Shown here in pieces: positions 45,549-54,384 of a stretch of 64,000 nt of DNA. The stretch covers positions 112,656,189 through 112,720,188 of the forward strand of contig NC_058523.1 in NCBI RefSeq assembly GCF_904849725.1. The letters run 5' to 3'. The notes beneath the pieces were generated by a model. The model searched no databases and was not told the origin of the DNA. It saw nothing but the letters and a program-made list of their open reading frames with translations. Every line of letters starts with the position of its first letter. Position 1 is the first letter of the stretch. This DNA comes from Hordeum vulgare subsp. vulgare (taxonomy: Eukaryota; Streptophyta; Magnoliopsida; Poales; Poaceae). The translations under genes were made by a program, and so were the position numbers.

Positions 45549-46434
45549 AAAACCTGTGAGATTGGAGCCAAGTATGCCAACTTGGAATTAGAGAAGAACC
45601 AGCTTCAGCTGGATCTAGAAGTGACAACCAATGACCTGGATGTCTTGAAGAAGGCACTCGCGGATAAGGATAAGGTCCTTGTAGAGGCTAAGGAGAAATC
45701 CGTGGTCGCTAAGGAGAAGCCCTTGATAGTCGGCAAGATAGAAGAAGAGAACGCCAAACTGAAGAAAGAACGAGCCGAGTGTGGCAAAAAGCTTGCACAG
45801 ATGGCCAAAAGGGGGAACGCCACGGAGAAGTATTTGGGGGACTTCATGAGAAAGATGCTCGACACGCTCACTGGTACGCTTCTTTCACCGAGTGTATCTC
45901 TACAAACTTTACCAAATGAATTGTGACTGACTTTTCATTTTTCCTTCACACAGAATTCTGCCGGGATTTTGATAAAGAGACTGAAGAAGTGGATCCGCAT
46001 CTGGACCTTATCAAATCACCTGTTTCAGATGTTGTGTCCATGAATATGTTTCGCCTCAATGCTCGCCTTTTGAAGGTCCAAGGGTACATCGCCTGACTGC
46101 GAACCGTGTTGGGGAAGATCGACAAGGAGCTGTGGCCTGAAAACACCCTCCAGACTGATCTGGAGTCAATAATGAGCCACTTGGACCAGATTCCCAACAG
46201 GGTGCAGGCGTGGAAGAAGTGTGCTGCACGTTGTGGAGCCAATGTGACTCTTTCGCTCGTCCGTGTCCATTGCAAGGAGGCTAGGGAAGATAAGCTGAAG
46301 GCGCTCTAGGCGGCTAATATGAAGAAGCTCTGGTTTGAGGACTTCATGGAGACCTTCATCGACGTGGCTACTCGCATTGCTGATGGAATCGATCTTGACA
46401 CCTTCGTTGAGCGTGCGAGTCCTGGTGAGCCTTG

Positions 46435-46642
46435 AAAATAAAATTTGATTTCAGTCCAAATTTTTATTCGCCTCGGTATGCCGAGTGTTAATGTATCCGT
46501 TAAAAATCCGTTCGGGTGTTAAACCCGAGTACTTTCGTCTGCATAGACAACTTTGATCCGTGTTGGATATATTTGAGTTTATCTACATTTGGCTGAATTT
46601 GTTTGGGTTTTGAATATTCTTGACATTCGAGAAAATCCCTTA
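46435..46642. other. Spacer after the antisense gene
   Basis: AT-rich 3' flank of the antisense gene, with TTATTCG and repeated CGAGTG words, leading into the tandem array. It probably holds the gene's polyadenylation region. No other feature. Confidence 0.45.
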
Positions 46643-47790
46643 CTTAAGCGAAGTCTGATTTGCAGTTAAGTACCCGAGTGGAAAGATTGTTTTTCACCCG
46701 GCTGGAGTCTAACTTAGGTGAAGACTGATTTGCTGCTAAGTCTCCGAGTGAATAGATTGTTATTCACTCGGTGGGGTTTTCTAACTTAGGCGAAGACATG
46801 TTCGCAGCTAAGCTCCCCAGTGAAAGGATTGCTCGTCACTCAGAGTGAGTTTTATACTTAGGCAAAAAATGGTTCGCGGACAAGCCTCTGAGTGAGAGGA
46901 TTGCTCGTCACTCTGAGTATGTTCTAAACTTAGGCGAAGGCTATTTCGTGGCTAAGCATCCGAATGAATAGGTTTCTATTCACTCTGAGGGGTCTTTAGC
47001 TTGGGCGAAAACATGTCCGCAGCTAAGCCCTCGAGTGAGAGGATTGCTCGTCACTCGGAGCGAGTTTTATACTTAGGCGAAGACATGTTCGCAGCTAAGC
47101 CCCCAAGCGAGAGGATTGCTCATCACTCGGAGTATGTTCTAAACTTAGGCGAAGGCTGGTTCGCGGCTAAGCATCTGAATGAATAGGTTGCTATTCACTC
47201 GGAGGGGTTTGTAACTTAGGGGAAAACATGTTCGCAGCTAAGGTCCTGAGTGAGAGGATTGCTCGTCACTCAGAGTGAGTTCTAAACTTAGGCGAAGACT
47301 GGTTCACGGCTAAGCATCCGAGTGAATAGGTTGCTATTCACTCGGAGAGGTTTTTAATTTAGGCGAAAACATGTTGGTAGCTAAGCCCCCGAGTGGGAGG
47401 ATTGCTCGTCACTCGGAGTGAGTTCTAAACTTAGGCGAAGACTGGTTCGCGGCTAAGCATCTGAGTGAATAGGTTGCTATTCACTCGGAGAGGTTTTTAA
47501 CTTAGGAGAAAACATGTACGCAGCTAAGCCCCCGAGTGAGAGGATTGCTCGTCACTCGGAGTGGGATTTATACTTAGGCGAAGACATGTTCACAGCTAAG
47601 CCCCTGAGTGAGAGGATTGCTCATCACTCGGAGTGGGTTTTATACTTAGGCGAAGACTGGTTCGCAGCTAAGCCCCCGAGTGAGAGGATTGCTCGTCACT
47701 CAGAGTGAGTTTTATACTTAGGCGAAGACTGGTTCGCAGCTAAGCCCCCAAGTGAGAGGATTGCTCGTCACTCGGAGTATATTTTGAGTC
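46643..47790. repeat. Tandem array of 16 units of about 72 bp
   Basis: Each unit reads CTTAGGCGAAGAC(T/A)…TTCGCAGCTAAGCC, then GAGTGAGAGGATTGCTCGTC, then ACTCGGAG. I count 16 units of 71-73 bp (1,148 bp). Two types alternate irregularly: one with 'agcccccgagtgagaggatt' and one with 'agcatccgagtgaataggtt'. The period is 24 codons, so short frames remain open across two or three units. It lies between the 3' ends of two convergent genes, pol (minus) and the antisense gene (plus). Confidence 0.9.
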
Positions 47791-47959
47791 TGAAATTGCA
47801 CGATCAGAATCGACAAAAACTGTAGGAATCATGACTTTGACGGGCAACATTGTTCAGAAAACTCTCTTATTACATCAAAACAATCGGTTGTCAAGCATAA
47901 AAGCGTCAGAGTAGGTCTGCATTCCAAGCATGCGGTTCGTCAATTCTCTTCTTGAGGTT
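47791..47959 (-). other. 3' end region of Gypsy pol
   Basis: Short stretch between the array and the readable integrase C-terminus. Pol reading is interrupted by TAA at 47957-47959 after YHL, and resumes briefly as Asn-Leu-Lys-Lys-Arg. Confidence 0.5.
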
Positions 47960-49300
47960 TTAAAGGTGATAGGCTCCATTATTCAGTAGTTTGGTGACGA
48001 CGAAAGGTCCTTCCCATGTGGGGGCAAGCTTGTGAGGTCGCTGTTGATCCACTCGGAGCACCAGGTCTCCTTCGTGGAACGCCCGACTCCTGACATGCCT
48101 CGCATGGAAGCGACGTAGATCATGTTGGTATAATGTCGACCGAATCAAGGCCAGTTCACGCTCTTCTTCCAGGAGGTCTACTCCGTCCTGTCGCGCATGT
48201 TCAGCCTCAGCCTCAGAATATAGATCCACATGGGGAGAATTGTGAAGAACATCACTCGGTAAGACGGCTTCAGCCACATACACGAAGAAGAAAGGTGTGC
48301 GTCCAGTCGATCTATTGGGAGTTGTCCTCAAGCCCCACAAAACAGACGGTAATTCATATACCCAAGCTCGAGCTGCATGTTCCAAGTCTCCCATGAGTGG
48401 AGGCTTCAACCCTTCAAGGATAAGGCCTTTCGCCCGCTCAACTTGTCCATTGGTTTGGGGGTGTGCGATGGACGCATAATCCACGAGGGTGCCTTGAGCA
48501 GAGCAAAAGCGTTTGAACTCTTCCGAGTCGAAGTTAGAACCATTATCTGTTATGATGCTGCGAGGAACTCCGTACCGGAATGTTATTTCCTTGATGAATT
48601 TGATGGCGGTGCGCGAGTCCAGCTTCTTTATAAGTTTGGCTTCGATCCATTTAGTGAACTTGTCAACTGCAACAAGCACGTGTGTGAATCCACTCTGGCC
48701 TGTTCGGAAAGGACCGACCATGTACAAACCCCAAATAGCAAACGGCCAGACGAATGGGATAGTCTTCAAGGCAGATGCAGGCTTGTGAGACAAGTTAGAG
48801 TAGAATTGGCAGCCTTCGCGGTGATCAACGGTATCTTTAGCCATCCCATTAGCGCGCTGCCAGAAGAACCTAGCTCGGTATGCTTTGGCAACAATAGTCC
48901 AAGAGGACGCATGATGACCACAGGTCCCCGAGTGGATTTCCTCCAGGACCAGTCGGCCCTCCTTAGGGGAGATGCACCGTTGAGCTACACCAGTAACACT
49001 TTCTCTGTACAGTTGATCGCCCATCACAGTAAAACCCTTTGATCTGCGGACAATCTGCTTAGCTTCAGCTTCGTCTTCTCGGAGTTCTCGCCTCAGAATG
49101 TACGCATTGTATAGTATTGTCCAATCATGCGTGATCACCAGAATTTCCATGACTAAATCAACAACTGCTGGAACATCAATGTCAGTCAGATTGGAGGTTC
49201 TTATCGGTTGTGGGGGCTCTTCAGTGAAAGCATCCTCTTGCACCGAAGGAGTATGTAAGTGTTCCAGGAACACATTGCTACAGACAGGTTTTGGACCCAA
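47960..49300 (-). pseudogene. Gypsy integrase and flanking pol, open for 446 codons
   Basis: Minus-strand frame with an incomplete zinc-binding region (EEIHSGTCGHHASSWTIVAK, CQFYSN) and an integrase core carrying D (LVAVDKFTKWIEA), D (SIITDNGSNFDSEEF) and E (AHPQTNGQVERA). The C-terminal WEGPFVVTKLLNNGAYHL follows. It ends early at a stop after YHL. It follows the archaeal RNase H remnant. Gypsy order (integrase last) is respected. This is the best preserved part of the element. Confidence 0.9.
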
Positions 49301-49859
49301 TCTTGGCCAGCTCGTTAGCTGCCTGATTTTTCAATCGGGGAACATGATGGAGTTGCAGACCTTCGAATTTCTTCTCAAGGTTCCTTACCGCATGGCAATA
49401 CCCAGTCATGGCGGGGTTTCTGACATATTCAGCCTCGTTGTTGGAGGAATCAAAATGAATCAGGAGAACATAGTTGAGCTTGTCGCCTTTTGGGGACACC
49501 AATACGACACCAGTGTCGGACCCATTCAACATTTTAGAGCCATCAAAAAACATGGTACAGTGTGTCGAGTGAATTTGAGTTGGCTGCTGTTGCTCCACCC
49601 ACTCGGCCATGAAATTAGCAAGCGCTTGAGACTTGATAGCTTTATTTGCTTCGAACTTGATGTCAAAGTATAAGAGCTCGATGACCCATTTGGCCACGCG
49701 ACCAGATGCATCCCGATTGCTAAGAATCTCTAACAATGAAGCATCGCTGACGACTGATACCGAATGATCTTGAAAGTAGTGCGTCGCCTTCTTCGCTGAT
49801 AAATATATTCCATAGAGGAGCTTCTCGTAATGAGGGTACCTTTGCTTCGAAGGGGTCAA
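49278..49859 (-). pseudogene. Gypsy RNase H and archaeal-type second RNase H, with deletion
   Basis: The first half is the standard Gypsy RNase H tail and connection (YPHYEKLLYGIYLSAKKATH … GRVAKWVIELLYFDIKFEAN). The second half is an extra RNase H of archaeal type (TMFFDGSKMLNGSDTGVVLV; DSSNNEAEY), found in the Tat lineage. After NNEAEY the frame jumps to a late block (NPAMTGYCHAVRNLEKKFEG). The middle, with a catalytic Asp, is therefore missing: an internal deletion of roughly 40 codons. Confidence 0.82.
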
Positions 49860-49871
49860 TACTTCAGAAAT

Positions 49872-50884
49872 CTAGTAGACTGGACATTGGACTTTGAAAG
49901 CCTTGCCTACCTCTTCTTGCTCGACAGTTAGAACGGTGCTGACGACTTGATTAGTAGCTGCGATGTATAAGAGCAGGGGTTCCTTGTTGTGCGGAGCGGC
50001 AGGCACCGGCTGGGTGGAAAGCAGGGATTTCAGCTTGACGAACGCTGCTTCCGCCTCGTCATTCCACTCGAACACATCGAACTTCTTCATGAGTCGGTAT
50101 AGAGGAAATGCTTTCTCACGGAGACGAGAAATAAACCGACTCAACGCCACCAGGTAGCCTATGAGCCTCTGGACATCGTGCACACGCACAAGGCTTTTCA
50201 TTTGGACGATGGCGTCGATCTTCTCGGGGTTGACATCGATCCCACGTTCGGTAATGAGGAAACCAAGTAACTTGCCGCAAGGAACTCCGAAAGTGCACTT
50301 AGCTGGATTCAACTTGATATCATACTTTCTCAGGTTGGCGAATGTTTCTGCCAAGTCAGTCAGTAGGTCGAAACCATTGCGGGACTTGACCACAATATCA
50401 TCCATATATGCTTCGACATTCCGACTGATTTGATCAAGCAGACACTTCTAAATCATACACATGAATGTAGCGCCAACATTCTTCAAACCAAAAGGCATGG
50501 TGGTATAGCAAAAATACCTGAAAGGGGTGATGAAGACCGTTTTATTTCATCTGGACCAAACATACGGATCTGATGGTAGCCAGAGTATGCATCAAGAAAG
50601 GATAAACGCTCACACCCCGCAGTCGAGTCAATAATTTGATTGATGCGGGGGAGCGGAAAGTGATCTTTCGGGCATACCTTATTGATATTCTTGAAATCGA
50701 TACACATATGAAGGGACTTGTCCTTCTTGGGGACCATGACGATGTTTGCGAGCCACTCGGAGTGGTAAACCTCGCGTATGAACTTCGCCTCCAAGAGTTG
50801 AGCCACCTCCTCGCTGATTGATTTCCGTTTCTCTCTTGCTAATTGACACAAATGCTCTTTAAGAGGCTTTGCCTTCGGATCCAC
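49872..50884 (-). pseudogene. Gypsy reverse transcriptase, frameshifted
   Basis: The N-terminal half (50884-50483) has 'EAKFIREVYHSEWLANIVMV' then 'PKKDKSLHMCIDFKNINKVC' and FLDAYSGYHQI. A frameshift near 50530 scrambles the block that normally reads …TPFGLKNAG. The second half (50405-49872) starts at the catalytic MDDIVV and includes 'KCTFGVPCGKLLGFLITERG'. Stops occur at about 50450 and at 49872 (after QCPVY). Confidence 0.87.
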
Positions 50885-50886
50885 TC

Positions 50887-51565
50887 TCAGTCGGTGCTCA
50901 GCCAGTTCCCTAGGCCCACCTGGTATGTCAACAGGCTTCCATGCAAAGATGTCCCAGTTCTCACGGAGGAACTGGATGAGCTCGACTTCCTATTTGCTGT
51001 CGAGTGTTGTTGAGATGTTGGTCGGGGCAGCATCAGGATCTGTCGGGTGAATGTTAACTTTTTTGACTTCACCTACCGACTGAAAAGAGGACTCAGAAGC
51101 GGGCTTCTTGGAGTGCATCAGGTTAGTAGGGTCAGTGTTCTTCCGGTATTCCTCTAGCTCAACCACAACCATCTGTTGATCAACGATCTTGGAGCCTTTT
51201 TGGAAGCACTCCTCGGCCCTCTACCGATTGCCTGCGACTGTGATGACGCCCTTGGGGCCATGCATCTTCATCTTGAGATACACGTAACATGGGCGGGATA
51301 TGAAACGCGCATAAGCGGGGCGACCAAGGATGTCATGATAAGCACTCTGAAAATCCACAATTTCGAACGTTATTTTTTCCTTGCGAAAGTTCTTGTGTGT
51401 GCCGAATAATAGATCCAGCGCAATTTGGCCGAGTGACTTGGCCTTTTTCCCAGGGATGACCCCGTGGAACTGCATATTGCTTTCACTCAGTCGGGACATC
51501 GGAATGCCCATTCCTTTGAGGGTGTCTACATACAGAATGTTCAACCCACTGCTAGCATCCATCAA
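50887..51565 (-). pseudogene. Gypsy protease region, degenerate
   Basis: Minus-strand frame containing DASSGLNILYVDTLKGM (around 51555-51510), where DGGSG or DSGS is usual for the aspartic protease, and AYHDILGRPAYARF near 51320. Further downstream the linker to RT has several stops. The catalytic Asp is present but the following Gly is Ala. Confidence 0.75.
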
Positions 51566-53745
51566 AACCTTGTGAAGATGAACGCCTCCCCAACTGGGTC
51601 TACCACCAAAGCTTGTCGACCAGGGGTAGAGACGTGAGCAGGGTGATCAGACTGATCGAACGTTATGGGAGTCTGAGACCATTTGAGGTATGAGGGGGTG
51701 GTCGGAACTGCCATGTTGACCTCTCTGTTTATGACCTTCAATCGACTTCTGCTCGCTACATCAGCAAAAATCATCAGGGTGGCATTGATATCTCGAAAAT
51801 CTTCTTTATCTTCTTCATCCTCCTTCTCAGGAGTCCTCTCACTCGACGGATTATCTTTGAATTGTTGGATCAAGAGTGTACATTGACGAGTAGTGTGTTC
51901 GAGCAATATTAGATTGCCATCTTCACCTTTCTTCGTCTGGATTGCACACGGTAAATCCAGAACATCTGACTGATTTTTCGACTTATTGGGGGGAAATTGC
52001 CCTTTGGGCTTTCCCTTGAATTTTCCTTGTGCCGCCAGGGCGGTTGCTTCTGCCAAAGTGGAACCATCAACCTTCGCTTCTGTTTCTGATTGGAATTGCC
52101 GCCAGCATCATTGTCGACTGCTTTTCCCTTACCGCTGCGGAGGCGGTCTTCTTCTTCACCATTGGCGTATTGGGCAGCAATCTCCATCATTTTGCTCATG
52201 GACATGTCACCTGTCCGACCGAACTTCTGATATAACTCTATGTACCTGACACCACCAACCTTGAAAGCGCAGACTGCCTGCTGCTCAGAAACGTTTTCCA
52301 CCGTGTGAGGAAGGGTGGTCCAACGCTGGATATAATCTCTCAAGGACTCATTTGGCTTCTGCACGCAATGCTACAACTCGGACAAACCAGCAGGGCGCTT
52401 GCACGTGCCCTTGAATATTTTGATGAACACTCGGGCGTGATCCTCCCAGTAGTAGATGCTACAAGGAGCCAACTTATTTAGCCTCGCCCTGGCCGAACCA
52501 TCCAGCATGAGAGACAATTGCTTCATGGCGACCTTGTCGTTACCTCCACCAATCTGCACGGCCACTCGGTAGTCGTCGGGCCATGTTTCAGGCTTACATT
52601 CTCCTGTGAATTTACTTATTCCAGCCGCCAACTTGAAGTTGGGGGGGATATCAGCAGAACGAATTGCTCTACTAAAGCACTCGAGGCCGGAGACCACAAT
52701 GCGGCTTCCACTCGGACAATCTCTGTCAAAACCATCTCTGTGAGCTGTGCCCCTGCTAATCCTCCTCTGCGCAAGTACATTTCTCGCATCAAACCCAGGA
52801 CTCCGCTCATCACCGAACGGGCGCCTATCGTCGTAGTATCGAGACACATATGTACCACTCCTCGGAGGAGAATGCACCCAATGACGGTCATCACGGTGGT
52901 AAAGGGGAGAAAACTGGTTGCGCCCCTAATCTCTGTGTTGATCCTCTCGGTAACCCTGGCTCTGCGACGCTGAGGTGACCCTGGACTGTAAATTGAACGA
53001 ACTCTATTTGCTCTGGGTGAATTACTGTGCAATCTATTGAGTGAGTGTGATACAACTGAGTTTTGCTGTTGTGCTGCTTGAAGCAAAGTACGAATCTGCT
53101 CTAAGCCTCTACCAGCCTGTGAGTTTGACGGCTGAATAGAATCACTATCTTAGCGGCGGCTGCAACATTTAGTACCGGAGTACGAAATAGCTCGACGTTG
53201 TTCTGTGGTCCACTCGAAAAGAGTTGTTGCCCACGCCGACTGGAAACTGGAGGACGATGACGGCCGTGTCCACTCGATGGCTTTCCAGCCTCGCGTCCGC
53301 CGCGACCAAACCCAGGCGGCCTCTCCATAGAACCCGCCATGAAGACCTCCGCTACAAGATTGCAGCTTTCGCACTCGGAAGGAACATCAGACTGATCTGA
53401 CGCCGAGTCAATCGCGCCTCGAAGAGGTTTGGCGGGCTCGATTGCCGCAATCTGCGGAGATGATGCCTGGCGATCCACCGCGTGTTTCACCCATCACTGG
53501 AGTCACGAGCGACCGGATCACTTGTGGCGACGAGCAGCGGGGTGAACAGTCGACACCGGGGTTGATGGCTGCCAAAGCAGAATGTCGCAGGAACTTGCAC
53601 GGAAATGCGTCTCCCCGCGGACTGGGAGCGCCTCAACATCTAGAGGCGCCTCCTAAAGCCATGTCGAGTCATCGACAACGAAGACGAGCGCGTCGAGATG
53701 GATCTCGTAGCCCAAGAACGAATCGCAGCTGGAAGACATGACCGA
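51566..53745 (-). pseudogene. Gypsy gag, degenerate
   Basis: Readable minus-strand pieces: a start MSSSCDSFLGYEIHLDALVF at 53741; a Pro/Arg-rich N-terminal part (53490-53101); and the retrotransposon gag core with PPNFKLAAGISKFTGECKPE, DYRVAVQIGGGNDKVAMKQL and 'ARARLNKLAPCSIYYWEDHA' (52710-52420). The tail follows, with ESLRDYIQRWTTLPHTVENV and a basic linker. Stops at 52371 and elsewhere split it. Confidence 0.82.
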
Positions 53746-53796
53746 GAATGAAAATCGCAAACTTGCCGGAATTCGCTTAGACGCTTGCGAGATGAG

Positions 53797-53808
53797 GTGG
53801 GCGCCAAC
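53797..53808 (-). promoter_or_regulatory. Primer binding site-like sequence of the Gypsy element
   Basis: Minus-strand GTTGGCGCCCAC directly follows the CGACA end of the 5' LTR. I associate this arrangement with RIRE2-type elements; the exact tRNA is not certain from here. Confidence 0.65.
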
Positions 53809-54384
53809 TGTCGTGGGAATGAACCTGACAGTAGAGGTGAGGGGTACAAAAGGAGAGGCCAGAGTCCTAGCTACGTCAAGCTTGTACACAAGATGTATGA
53901 GTTCAGGCCCCTCTCGTGGAGGTAACAACCCTACGTCTCAGTCCTCAGGAGCTCTTGCGGTGTGAAATGTGTGTTAGAGGGGGGTGCGAACCCTTGTGCT
54001 AGAGGGGAGGGGCGGTTTATATAGAGTGCGCTGCCCCTCATCAATACCAGGCAAGCAAGGGTTCAATTAATGGAGTTTAAAGGCCTACGTTACTGATGAC
54101 GTACATAATTAATGCTACTTATGACGACGAGTCGAACGCTCGTCTGTTGGCCTTCCTGGAGTGGCTTCTGGTCTTCTACGTCGACTGGCTTCTGGTTCTT
54201 CCGAGTGGAAGTTGATTGTCAAGTGAAGGGGAAGATTCTTTGAGTGATTGCTTACTGAGTGATTCACACGCTATGGCTATCCAGTCGGAGTTCTCTTTGT
54301 AGTCTTCAAGTCTTTAATAAGGTGTCCTTAGGTAGGACATGTAGATAAGGCGCATGGCCCTACCCTAATACATATCCCCATCGA
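53809..54384 (-). repeat. 5' LTR of the Tat-type Gypsy
   Basis: 576 bp, matching 31484-32056. A minus-strand TATATAAA (plus 54017-54024) is the promoter TATA box. Confidence 0.9.

Larger units (their letters stand above)
32588..46434 (+). pseudogene. Antisense accessory gene of the Tat-type Gypsy, six exons, broken
   Basis: Plus-strand gene between pol and the 3' LTR of a minus-strand element. Exons by splice signals: about 32588-33557, 33647-34005, 34084 to about 35702 (split by a solo LTR), 35778-36151, 45549-45873 (after an intron holding Angela) and 45954-46434. The first exon has the block known as the putative gypsy type transposon domain (LPPHPFIRGFLNYFGAQLHH; AAFVTLRECFLGCPPHWGLF). 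The second is acidic and basic by turns, like a nuclear protein. The fifth is a coiled coil (NLELEKNQLQLDLEVTTNDL). The last includes KIDKELWPENTLQTDLESIM. Breaks: TGA at 32840, a frame change near 33040, TGA near 46097 and TAG near 46307. The role in Tat elements is unknown. Confidence 0.78.
31484..54384 (-). mobile_element. Tat/RIRE2-type Gypsy retrotransposon with an antisense gene, carrying nested insertions
   Basis: A minus-strand element, 22.9 kb with its nested insertions and about 12.8 kb without them. LTRs are 31484-32056 (3') and 53809-54384 (5'). The target duplication is CCGC(G) (31480-31483 and 54385-54389; last base diverged). A primer site-like TTGGCGCCCACC adjoins the 5' LTR. 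Order in element direction: gag, protease, RT, RNase H, archaeal-type RNase H, integrase, a 72-bp tandem array, then an antisense six-exon gene, then the 3' LTR. The extra RNase H and the antisense gene before the 3' LTR are hallmarks of the Tat lineage (RIRE2, Grande). The LTRs differ by about 8-9%, so it is older than the Angela element inside it. Confidence 0.88.

Noticed and set aside
46643..47790. Regular repeats resembling a CRISPR array
   Set aside because: The units are contiguous tandem copies without unique spacers, inside a plant retrotransposon; nothing prokaryotic is nearby.
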